This document shows, one piece after another, positions 55,017 through 62,592 of a stretch of 64,000 bases of DNA. The position numbers were made by a program, and so were the translations under genes. Within the stretch, counting starts at the first letter, position 1, and each line of letters opens with the position of its first letter. The notes under the pieces are model-generated. The model saw nothing but the letters and a program-made list of their open reading frames with translations, made no database searches and was not told where the DNA came from. The DNA comes from Paraclostridium bifermentans (GTDB taxonomy: Bacteria > Bacillota > Clostridia > Peptostreptococcales > Peptostreptococcaceae), in contig NZ_CP079737.1 of assembly GCF_019916025.1 (NCBI RefSeq), positions 372,001 through 436,000 of the forward strand. The letters run 5' to 3'.

Positions 55017-56117
55017 ATGAAAAGAAGATTTCTAATGACAGGTTTTTTAATAGCAGCTTTAGCATTAGGGGGATGTAGCAATTTAGGAAGCAAAACTTCT
55101 GATAAAAATAAGTCAGCACAAACACAAAGCAGTAATCAAGAAAGTTCTGATGAAACAGTAATACAAGATTTAGGTGTTAAGTTTAAATTACCTACTTCTT
55201 GGGAAAAAATTGGTGTCGAAGGAATATTAGCAGGTGAAAATGAAATGTCATTTAGTTTCATATGCCCTGATGATGCAAAAGAACTAGCTGAACTATCTAA
55301 AAAAATAGATGAAAAGAAAGTAGATAATAACGGGAAAAAAGACAAAGCAGATGAAGAAAAATTAATGAATTTATATATGGAAAAAATGAAAAATATAGGT
55401 TCTATATTAAGATTAAATAAAAATGACGCTGAGAAAGTATTAAAAAGTGAGGAGTATTCAAATTATAGTAAAAAAGATAAAGTTGGAGAGTTAAATAACT
55501 CTGTGTACTATTTTGTATATAACGAAAAAATAGATGATAGTAACTTATCAGATGCTTCAAAATCTGAAGTTAAAAATATTGAAAAATCTATAAATGAGTT
55601 TAAGAATAGTATAAAACCAATTGATCCATCTAAAATAAAGTCTAATGATAAAGGTGAAAAAGCAAGTGAAGAGAGTATAAATGGAACTATATCTTTTAAA
55701 TCAAAAACTATTCAAGGAAAAAGTATAGATAGTTCTATATTTAAAGATAGTAAACTTACAATGATAAATATATGGGGTACATCATGTATGCCATGTATAG
55801 ACGAAATGCCAGAATTACAGAAATTATATAAAGATGTTAAATCTAAAGGAGTTAATATTATAGGAGTTGTAGCAGATACACCAGATGAAGACAATGAGGC
55901 ATTAGCTAAATCTATATTAGATAAAAAAGGTGTTAAATTCGATAATGTAATACCAGATAAAGATTTACATGAGTGGATACTTAAAAATGTTAAGGGAACT
56001 CCAACTACAATATTCGTAGATAAAGACGGTAAAATAGTAAGCACAGCTTTAGTAGGAACAGCGAGTAAAGCTGAATACAATGCAAAAATAGATGAAGTTT
56101 TAAAATCTATTAAGTAG
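55017..56117 (+). CDS. TlpA/ResA-like thioredoxin-fold lipoprotein
   Basis: A 366-residue lipoprotein. The signal peptide ends in LALGGC with the lipidated Cys near residue 20. A Ser/Gln/Asn-rich linker leads to a uncharacterised domain (about 45-210), then a TlpA-type thioredoxin domain (about 225-366) with WGTSCMPC as the redox site and the cis-Pro in GTPTTIFVD. It probably exchanges dithiols outside the membrane. It is followed 9 bases later by a CXXC mini-protein and a polyferredoxin, suggesting that electrons from the cytoplasm reach it through these partners. Confidence 0.9.
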   Translation: MKRRFLMTGFLIAALALGGCSNLGSKTSDKNKSAQTQSSNQESSDETVIQDLGVKFKLPTSWEKIGVEGILAGENEMSFSFICPDDAKELAELSKKIDEKKVDNNGKKDKADEEKLMNLYMEKMKNIGSILRLNKNDAEKVLKSEEYSNYSKKDKVGELNNSVYYFVYNEKIDDSNLSDASKSEVKNIEKSINEFKNSIKPIDPSKIKSNDKGEKASEESINGTISFKSKTIQGKSIDSSIFKDSKLTMINIWGTSCMPCIDEMPELQKLYKDVKSKGVNIIGVVADTPDEDNEALAKSILDKKGVKFDNVIPDKDLHEWILKNVKGTPTTIFVDKDGKIVSTALVGTASKAEYNAKIDEVLKSIK

Positions 56118-56126
56118 GATTAGTAT

Positions 56127-56264
56127 ATGAAAGAGAAATTAACAAGATATATAGTGTTAGCTATGAGTATTTGTTTTATTGTAGTAGGATCTAGTAGAGG
56201 TGAGGTTAAAGTAGTATTAAAGAAAGCTGTTAACATATGCTTGGAGTGTATTGGAATTGGATAA
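56127..56264 (+). CDS. CD1871A-family CXXC mini-protein
   Basis: A 45-residue protein: a short Lys/Arg-rich start, one hydrophobic segment (about 8-21) and a C-terminal KKAVNICLECIGIG with the CXXC motif CLEC. This pattern is the CD1871A-type family, whose members sit between TlpA-like and 4Fe-4S membrane genes. It overlaps the start of the polyferredoxin gene by 14 bases, so the two are translationally coupled. It likely acts as a small membrane redox carrier or assembly factor; function unproven. Confidence 0.85.
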   Translation: MKEKLTRYIVLAMSICFIVVGSSRGEVKVVLKKAVNICLECIGIG

Positions 56265-57087
56265 AAGGAATATAACTCAATTAATAGCTACTTTACTCAC
56301 AAATGCTAACTTCAAAGGATTCATTGAAAAAGGTATATATCAAGGAGATACTAAGAAATTGTGTGTTCCAGGACTTAATTGCTACTCATGTCCTGGAGCA
56401 TTAGGTTCATGCCCTATAGGATCATTACAAGCTGTTTTAGGAAGTATAAAGTACAATTTTTCCTATTATATAGTAGGATTAATGACTTTATTTGGTGTTG
56501 TATTTGGAAGATTTATATGTGGGTGGTTATGCCCATTTGGATTTATCCAAGATTTATTATACAAAGTTAAGGTAAAAAAAGTTAAAGTGAATAAAACGCT
56601 GGATGGAGCTTTAAAATATCTTAAATATGTAATATTATTGGTATTTGTAATAATTTTACCTATGTTTGTTACTAATGAGTTTGGATTATCAAAGCCATAT
56701 TTCTGTGAATTTATATGTCCAGCAGGTACTTTAGAGGGAGGTATACCCCTAGTACTATTAAATGAATCTTTAAGAAGCACTATAGGGTTTTTATATGCTT
56801 GGAAATTATTTATACTTATAGCAATCATTATATTATCTATATTTGTATATAGACCGTTTTGTAGATACCTTTGCCCATTAGGAGCATTTTATTCAATCTT
56901 TAATAAATTTAGCTTTTATAAATACAGTATTGATAAAGAGAAGTGCGTAGGATGTAATGCATGTACTAAAAAATGTCATATGGAAATAGAAGTTTATAAA
57001 AAGCCCAATAGCATAGATTGCATAAGATGTGGAGAATGTGTTAAGTCATGTCCAACTAATGCTATAAAAAAAGGATTTAAACTATAA
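56251..57087 (+). CDS. Membrane-bound 4Fe-4S polyferredoxin (NapH/CcoG-like)
   Basis: A 278-residue protein with about five hydrophobic segments. Motifs are CYSCPGALGSCPIG near 45-58, CGWLCPFGFIQD near 91-102, FCRYLCPLGAFYS, and two C-terminal ferredoxin clusters, CVGCNACTKKC and CIRCGECVKSC. It resembles NapH and CcoG, which move electrons to or from the membrane. The start is TTG at 56251 with TTGGAG upstream; no ATG is suitably placed. It likely reduces the CXXC mini-protein and TlpA-like lipoprotein. Confidence 0.87.
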   Translation: MELDKRNITQLIATLLTNANFKGFIEKGIYQGDTKKLCVPGLNCYSCPGALGSCPIGSLQAVLGSIKYNFSYYIVGLMTLFGVVFGRFICGWLCPFGFIQDLLYKVKVKKVKVNKTLDGALKYLKYVILLVFVIILPMFVTNEFGLSKPYFCEFICPAGTLEGGIPLVLLNESLRSTIGFLYAWKLFILIAIIILSIFVYRPFCRYLCPLGAFYSIFNKFSFYKYSIDKEKCVGCNACTKKCHMEIEVYKKPNSIDCIRCGECVKSCPTNAIKKGFKL

Positions 57088-57102
57088 TATTTAAAATAAA
57101 TT

Positions 57103-57137
57103 GAGGCATACTTGAATTATCAGGTATGTCTTTTGTT
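57103..57137 (+). terminator. Hairpin terminator after the redox operon
   Basis: GGCATACTTGA and the complementary CAGGTATGTC form an imperfect stem, followed by TTTTGTTTTA. Confidence 0.6.
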
Positions 57138-57205
57138 TTACTCTACGATTCGTTTATTGAATAAAATCTTTAAGTAGTTTAAATTATTATTAAGAGGTGG
57201 GGCCG

Positions 57206-57790
57206 ATGGATTGTAAAAAAATTGGTAATTTAATTTATCAGTTAAGAAAAGAAAAAAATATGACGCAAAAACAAGTTGCTGATGAAATGAATATAAGTGA
57301 TAAAACGATAAGCAAATGGGAACGAGGGCAAGGTTGCCCAGATATTTCATTATTACCAGAGTTAGCACAAATATTAGGAACAAGTGTTGATGGAATTTTA
57401 TCAGGAGAAATAAATTTAAACGAATTCGTAGGAGGAAATATGAACAAATTAAAATTTTATGTATGTCCACAATGTAATAATTTAATGACTGCTACAGGTG
57501 ATGCAAGTATATCATGTTGTGGGAAAAAAATAGAACCGTTAGAAGTTAAAAAAGCAGATGAGAAACATTCCCTTAATATAGAACCTGTTGAAGATGAATT
57601 ATTCGTAACTTCTGAACATGAGATGAATAAGGAACATTATATTTCATTTGTAGCATACGTAAGAGGTGATAGAGCACTTATCGTAAAGCAATACCCTGAA
57701 TGGAATATGCAATTTAGATTCCGAAAACAAGGACATGGAAGATTATATTTTTACTGCACAAATGATGGACTATATTATCAAATAGTTTAA
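57206..57790 (+). CDS. XRE-type HTH fused to a zinc-ribbon and desulfoferrodoxin-like domain
   Basis: A 194-residue protein. The N-terminal XRE helix-turn-helix (about 1-65) has MTQKQVADEMNISDKTISKWERG. A zinc-ribbon or rubredoxin-like segment follows with CPQCNNL and CCGKK, and then a desulfoferrodoxin-like domain (about 125-194) with EHEMNKEHYISFVAYV. In superoxide reductases the iron site ends CNxHG; here it reads CTNDG, with the last His lost. It may sense rather than reduce superoxide. ATG at 57206 is preferred over GTG at 57197, which lies in the ribosome binding site. Confidence 0.82.
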   Translation: MDCKKIGNLIYQLRKEKNMTQKQVADEMNISDKTISKWERGQGCPDISLLPELAQILGTSVDGILSGEINLNEFVGGNMNKLKFYVCPQCNNLMTATGDASISCCGKKIEPLEVKKADEKHSLNIEPVEDELFVTSEHEMNKEHYISFVAYVRGDRALIVKQYPEWNMQFRFRKQGHGRLYFYCTNDGLYYQIV

Positions 57791-57807
57791 AACTATAAAT
57801 TAGAGAA

Positions 57808-57837
57808 ACTCATATCAAACAAGATATGAGTTTTTTC
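57808..57837 (+). terminator. Intrinsic terminator
   Basis: AAACTCATATC and GATATGAGTTT form the stem, followed by T. Confidence 0.9.
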
Positions 57838-57939
57838 TTTATTCTTTCAAATATGTAATGTTAATGTAAGTATGGTGTCAATTCAAATTAAAATGTATTA
57901 GGTATAATAAACGTATCATTGTATGAGAAGGAGAAAGAT

Positions 57940-58665
57940 ATGAAAAAATTTAATGCATTTCAAATAAAAATAGTATTATTAATACTTATGCTATTAGATC
58001 ACTTATGGTTTGCATTTCCAACAGTATTTCCATCGTATATTCATGGAATAACTAGATTAGTATCGCCGATGTTTGCATACTTTTTAGTTGAAGGGTTCTT
58101 TTATACAAGGAGCAGAACTAAGTATGGGTTTAGATTACTTGGATTTGCTATATTTATGGAGGCTGGAAATTATATTTTGAACTTAATGCTTGCATCAAAA
58201 CATGTTAGTGTTCATAACAATATTATGGCTACACTATTTATAGGTTTTGTTATTATTAATTTATTTGAATTAAGTAAAAATAAAGCAGGTATGAAAAAAG
58301 TATTTTTTATAATTTTAGGAATAACTGTATCTATAATAGCATTTCTAGAGGCTGGAATATTAGAAGGCTCAAACTCAATCATACCATTTATAATAATAAC
58401 ATATTGTTTTAGAGGGAACTTAAAAAAGCAATCAATAGGATATTTAATTATAGCTTTGATATTAGCAATTATTACACTAAGTGTTGATACAAGTTTTGAT
58501 ACTATCATGTTCAATTCGGACTTTTTATTGGTATTAGTTATACCAGTTATATTATTATATAATGGAGAAAGAGGCTTAAATAATAAGTTTAGTAAATATA
58601 TGTTCTATGTATTCTACCCGTTACACTTATGGATATTAGCGATTATAAAATTTATGGTATCTTAA
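57940..58665 (+). CDS. TraX-family membrane protein
   Basis: A 241-residue polytopic protein with about eight hydrophobic segments. NAFQIKIVLLILMLLDHLW, RLVSPMFAYFLVEGFFYTRS and the C-terminal FYVFYPLHLWIL match the TraX family, distant relatives of acyltransferases such as the F-pilin acetylase. No conjugation genes are near, so it is a chromosomal homologue of unknown acceptor. ATG at 57940 follows AAGGAG; a TTG at 57919 has no such site. Confidence 0.87.
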   Translation: MKKFNAFQIKIVLLILMLLDHLWFAFPTVFPSYIHGITRLVSPMFAYFLVEGFFYTRSRTKYGFRLLGFAIFMEAGNYILNLMLASKHVSVHNNIMATLFIGFVIINLFELSKNKAGMKKVFFIILGITVSIIAFLEAGILEGSNSIIPFIIITYCFRGNLKKQSIGYLIIALILAIITLSVDTSFDTIMFNSDFLLVLVIPVILLYNGERGLNNKFSKYMFYVFYPLHLWILAIIKFMVS

Positions 58666-58741
58666 TTTTAGCTAAAATTAGTATCAACAGTATTTTATGA
58701 TAAAAACATTAAAAATAAATAAATTATTAGAAATATAAAAT

Positions 58742-58778
58742 AATGAGCTCGTATCAATTGATATGAGCTTATTTTTTA
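58742..58778 (+). terminator. Intrinsic terminator after the TraX-like gene
   Basis: AATGAGCTC and GAGCTTATT enclose an inner ATCAATTGAT palindrome, and six T follow. Confidence 0.75.
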
Positions 58779-58850
58779 TGCTTAAAAAAATTGTAAAGTA
58801 ACAAGGTTAAGAATAATTCATATTATGGTAAAGGAAGGAGATGAAAAAAG

Positions 58851-59147
58851 ATGAATACAGCTAGAAATATAAATAAAATGCAAGAAAAATGTAAAGACCT
58901 AAAAGACTTTCATGTAATTATAAATTTAAAAGATGGAAGTAAATTTGATGGAATAATAACAGATTCAGACGACTATGGGGTAACTGTGTTAGTTGGAGAG
59001 GATGTTATAGATAATGAAGGCGAAATGACATCAAGACAAATGCCTAGAAGATATAGACGTTATAGAAGTAGAAGATTTCCATTTACATCATTAGTTGGAC
59101 TATCATTATTACTTTATCCATTTATTGCACCGCCTTATCCATATTAA
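58851..59147 (+). CDS. Sm-like domain protein with basic, aromatic tail
   Basis: A 98-residue protein. Residues about 18-50, with FHVIINLKDGSKFDGIITDSDDYGVTVL, look like an Sm/LSM strand pattern. An Arg/Tyr-rich stretch, RRYRRYRSRRFPF, follows, then a hydrophobic stretch and a PPYPY end. I do not recognise it as a named family. The tail resembles small coat-type proteins rather than Hfq. It has AAGGAG upstream and is flanked by terminators, so it is monocistronic. Confidence 0.7.
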   Translation: MNTARNINKMQEKCKDLKDFHVIINLKDGSKFDGIITDSDDYGVTVLVGEDVIDNEGEMTSRQMPRRYRRYRSRRFPFTSLVGLSLLLYPFIAPPYPY

Positions 59148-59148
59148 T

Positions 59149-59189
59149 AAATATAGCCCATATAAAAAATTATGTGGGCTATATTTATT
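59149..59189 (+). terminator. Intrinsic terminator
   Basis: AAATATAGCCCA and TGGGCTATATTT form the stem, followed by an AT-rich tail. Confidence 0.8.
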
Positions 59190-59294
59190 AATATGGACTT
59201 TTAGAGAAAATATTTTAATAACAATATAATAAAATTTAATTTATTAATATATAATATTTATTAAGGTTAATGATATCTATAGAAAGGATTTCAT

Positions 59295-59963
59295 ATGAAA
59301 AAGATACTTATAATAGAGGATGAAAAAAATATATCTTCATTTGTTAAAATGGAATTAGAATTTGAAGGATATATAACTCAAGTTATAGAGGATGGAAAAC
59401 AAGGATTAGATGAAGCTATAAATAAAGATTATGATTTGATTTTATTAGATTTGATGCTTCCAAGTCTTAATGGTATAGAGATATGCAGAAGATTAAAAAA
59501 AGAAAAAAATACACCGATAATTATGTTGAGTGCAAAAGATAGTATTATGGATAAAGTATCGGGGCTTCAGATGGGAGCTGACGACTATGTAGCAAAGCCA
59601 TTTGCAATTGAGGAGTTATTAGCAAGAATTCAAGTTGTTTTTAGAAGAGAAAATAAATCAAATTCTAAAAAATTAATTTTTAAAGATTTATCTATAAATA
59701 TAGAATCTAGGTTAGTAAAAAAAGGTGATGAAGAATTGAACTTAACTAATAAGGAATATGAACTATTATTATATCTTATGGAAAATAAAGAGAAAGTTAT
59801 ATCGAGAGTTAGTTTACTAGAAAGTGTATGGGGATATAACTATGAAACAGAAACAAATGTTGTAGATGTTTATGTAAGACATTTAAGAAATAAGTTAGAT
59901 ACTGAAGATAAGGAAGAATATATAAAAACAGTAAGATCTATAGGATACGTAATGAGGTCTTAG
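59295..59963 (+). CDS. Orphan OmpR/PhoB-family response regulator
   Basis: A 222-residue response regulator. The receiver has the acidic pair Glu8-Asp9, Asp52 in DLILLDLMLP and Lys in AKPFAIEE. The C-terminal winged helix (about 130-222) contains NKEYELLLYLMENK and ends in TVRSIGYVMRS. No histidine kinase is adjacent, and a terminator directly follows, so its partner must be elsewhere or lost. The gene has AAGGATTT upstream. Its length and motifs are normal. Confidence 0.92.
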   Translation: MKKILIIEDEKNISSFVKMELEFEGYITQVIEDGKQGLDEAINKDYDLILLDLMLPSLNGIEICRRLKKEKNTPIIMLSAKDSIMDKVSGLQMGADDYVAKPFAIEELLARIQVVFRRENKSNSKKLIFKDLSINIESRLVKKGDEELNLTNKEYELLLYLMENKEKVISRVSLLESVWGYNYETETNVVDVYVRHLRNKLDTEDKEEYIKTVRSIGYVMRS

Positions 59964-59978
59964 TAATATTAAAGTGTG

Positions 59979-60028
59979 AAAAACAAAACATATAACCTGA
60001 TTTTATTAGGATATATGTTTTGTTTTTT
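59979..60028 (+). terminator. Long intrinsic terminator after the orphan response regulator
   Basis: AAAAACAAAACATAT and ATATGTTTTGTTTTT form a long stem with AACCT/AGG near the loop. Confidence 0.85.
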
Positions 60029-60144
60029 TATTTTGTTTTTAATCAAATTTTCATTTTTAGTTAATTTTATTTTAACTTTTGATAATTATAATAGTATGAA
60101 GAGTAAAATAATAAGATTAAATAAAAATATAAGGAGAAGTATGT

Positions 60145-61689
60145 ATGTCAAAAGTAGCAAAAGCAGCTGTCGGATTAATGATAGCTACACTAATAGCGAA
60201 AGTTTTAGGGTTTGCAAGAGAGCTTACATTAGCTTCAGTATATGGAGCTTCTGGGACAAGCGATGCATTTTTAGTAGCTATGAATATACCTGCGGTTATA
60301 TTTGCAGCAATAGGAACCTCTTTAGATACAGCGTTTATTCCTTTGTATCATGATATAAGAAAAAATGGCGGTAAAGAAGAATCAAATAAATTTACAAATA
60401 ATGTATTAAATACAGTAATACTAATTTGTTTAGGACTTTCTGTGATAGGATTAATATTTACACCTCAAATTGTAAAATTATTTGCAGTTGGATTTAAAGG
60501 TGATGTATTTAACCAGGCAGTTTACTTTACAAGGGTCATGATACTTGGATTATCAGTTTTAGGTATGAGTTATATTATGACTGCATATTTACAGGTTAAA
60601 GATAATTTTGTAATTCCAGGATTGATGAGTGTACCAAATAATATTATAGTAATAGCTTCTATTATTTTAAGTGCAACAATAAATATACACTTACTTCCAT
60701 GGGGAGCTTTACTAGGACTATCATTACAGTTTTTATTCCAATATCCCTTTGCAAGAAAAAAAGGATTTAAATACAAGCTATTTGTGGATTTTAATGATAA
60801 GTACCTAAGAAGATTACTTTGGCTTGTAATACCAGTTTTAATAGGTGTTGCAGTAAACCAAGTAAGTATTATTGTCGACAGAACTATAGCATCTACACTT
60901 GGTGAAGGAAGTATATCTGCATTAAACTATGCCAGCAAATTAAATCAATTCGTAATGGGTATGTTTATAGTATCAATTTCATCTGTAATTTATCCTATGT
61001 TATCTAAATTAACTACAGAAAATAATAAAGAAGAATTTTATAAGTCTATAAAAACATCTGTAAATACAGTAACACTTTTAGTTATACCTATATCAGCAGG
61101 AGCTATGATACTTGCTGAACCAATAGTAAGAATGCTTTTTGAAAGAGGAGAATTTGATGCAAGAGCAACACAAATGACTGCAATAGCTCTTGTGTTTTAC
61201 TCTATAGGAATGATAGGTTTTGGGCTTAGAGATATACTTGGAAAAGTATTTTATTCACTACAAGATACAAAAACACCTATGAAAAATGCTATAATAACAA
61301 TTGTCTTAAATATAGTATTAAATTTATTGTTTGTAAACTTTACTAATATGGGAATAGCTGGATTGGCGTTTGCAACTAGTATATCTGCTATTGTTACTAT
61401 AGTATTGTTGTTTATAAGTTTAAGAAAAAAAATTGGACAATTTGGTGGCAAAGAAATTCTAATAGTTTTAATAAAATCAATTGTGTCAGCAGGATTAATG
61501 TCAGTAGTTACAATGTTTATATATAAGTTTTTAGGCGGAATGTTACCAGTTGGAAAATTATACGAAACTATATCGTTAGCTATATCTATAGGATGTGGAG
61601 CATTGACATATGGTATATGTATAATATTACTAAAGGTAGATGAAGTAAATTTAATTTTAGAGACTTTAAAAAACAAAATAAAAAGATAA
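60145..61689 (+). CDS. murJ: Lipid II flippase MurJ
   Basis: A 514-residue, 14-helix MOP-superfamily flippase. It starts with the family motif LIAKVLGFARELTLASVYGASGTSDAFLVA, and MILAEPIVRMLFERGEFDARAT near 322-343 is highly conserved. It moves the peptidoglycan precursor lipid II across the membrane. AAGGAG lies upstream of the ATG. It is monocistronic with terminators before and after. Confidence 0.93.
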   Translation: MSKVAKAAVGLMIATLIAKVLGFARELTLASVYGASGTSDAFLVAMNIPAVIFAAIGTSLDTAFIPLYHDIRKNGGKEESNKFTNNVLNTVILICLGLSVIGLIFTPQIVKLFAVGFKGDVFNQAVYFTRVMILGLSVLGMSYIMTAYLQVKDNFVIPGLMSVPNNIIVIASIILSATINIHLLPWGALLGLSLQFLFQYPFARKKGFKYKLFVDFNDKYLRRLLWLVIPVLIGVAVNQVSIIVDRTIASTLGEGSISALNYASKLNQFVMGMFIVSISSVIYPMLSKLTTENNKEEFYKSIKTSVNTVTLLVIPISAGAMILAEPIVRMLFERGEFDARATQMTAIALVFYSIGMIGFGLRDILGKVFYSLQDTKTPMKNAIITIVLNIVLNLLFVNFTNMGIAGLAFATSISAIVTIVLLFISLRKKIGQFGGKEILIVLIKSIVSAGLMSVVTMFIYKFLGGMLPVGKLYETISLAISIGCGALTYGICIILLKVDEVNLILETLKNKIKR

Positions 61690-61691
61690 GC

Positions 61692-61724
61692 AAAAAGGTA
61701 TTGATGAAGATCAATGCCTTTTTT
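61692..61724 (+). terminator. Intrinsic terminator after murJ
   Basis: AAAAAGGTATTGAT and ATCAATGCCTTTTTT form a stem with one G-T pair. Confidence 0.9.
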
Positions 61725-61827
61725 GATAAGCTTACAAATATGTAACAGTAATGATATATTAATCGATATTAGAAATTTAAAAAAGATTATATACTAGCCT
61801 TGTAATAATAAAAGGAGGTTGGTTAAT

Positions 61828-62592
61828 ATGGAAAAGATACTTGAAGTTAGAAATTTAATGAAATCATATGGGATAAATAAAAATACACAAACAGTATTAA
61901 ATGGTATAGATCTTGATATAAACAAAGGTGAATTTGTAGGAGTAATGGGACCATCTGGGGCAGGAAAAAGTACACTTTTAAATATAGTATCAACTATAGA
62001 CACTGCAACTAGCGGAGATGTGAAAATAGAAGGTAAAAACATAACAAACTTAAATAATAAACAAATATCAAAGTTTAGAAGAGAAAGTTTAGGATTTATA
62101 TTCCAAGATTTTAACTTACTAGATACATTATCAGTAAAAGATAATATTGCACTACCTTTAGCACTTGCTCGTGCAAATGAAAAGACAATAAACAAGACTG
62201 TATTTTCAATTTCTAAAACACTAGGGATTGAAATGTTACTTGATAAATACCCCTATGAAATATCAGGAGGACAAAAACAAAGAACGGCTTGTGCAAGAGC
62301 TATAATTACAAATCCATCGTTGATATTAGCAGATGAGCCAACAGGAGCACTTGATTCTAAGTCATCAACAGATCTTTTAAATGCAATGACAAAGTTAAAT
62401 GAAGAGCAAGATGCAACTATAATGATGGTTACACATGATGCATTTGCAGCTAGTTATTGTAAGAGAGTTTTATTTATTAAAGATGGATTAATATTTAAAG
62501 AAATAAATAGAAGAGGAACAAGAAAAGAATTTTTTAAAGAAATTTTAGATATATTATCGTTGATAGGTGGTGGAGATAATGATCTTATTTAA
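61828..62592 (+). CDS. ABC transporter ATP-binding protein, BceA type
   Basis: A 254-residue ATPase with Walker A GPSGAGKST at 41-49, Q-loop IFQDFN, signature ISGGQKQR, Walker B LILADEPTGALD and H-loop VTHD. The ISGGQKQR/ADEPTGALD form and the paired large permease are typical of Bce-type bacitracin and antimicrobial peptide resistance transporters. ATG at 61828 is 9 bases after AAAGGAGG. The permease gene overlaps its end by 14 bases. No sensor-regulator pair is adjacent within the window; the orphan regulator at 59295 is 2 kb upstream, beyond murJ. Confidence 0.92.
   Translation: MEKILEVRNLMKSYGINKNTQTVLNGIDLDINKGEFVGVMGPSGAGKSTLLNIVSTIDTATSGDVKIEGKNITNLNNKQISKFRRESLGFIFQDFNLLDTLSVKDNIALPLALARANEKTINKTVFSISKTLGIEMLLDKYPYEISGGQKQRTACARAIITNPSLILADEPTGALDSKSSTDLLNAMTKLNEEQDATIMMVTHDAFAASYCKRVLFIKDGLIFKEINRRGTRKEFFKEILDILSLIGGGDNDLI

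Noticed and set aside
59976-60353. A 125-codon frame starting GTG after the orphan regulator
   Set aside because: Its first part encodes a long intrinsic terminator hairpin, and its second half overlaps murJ in the wrong frame.
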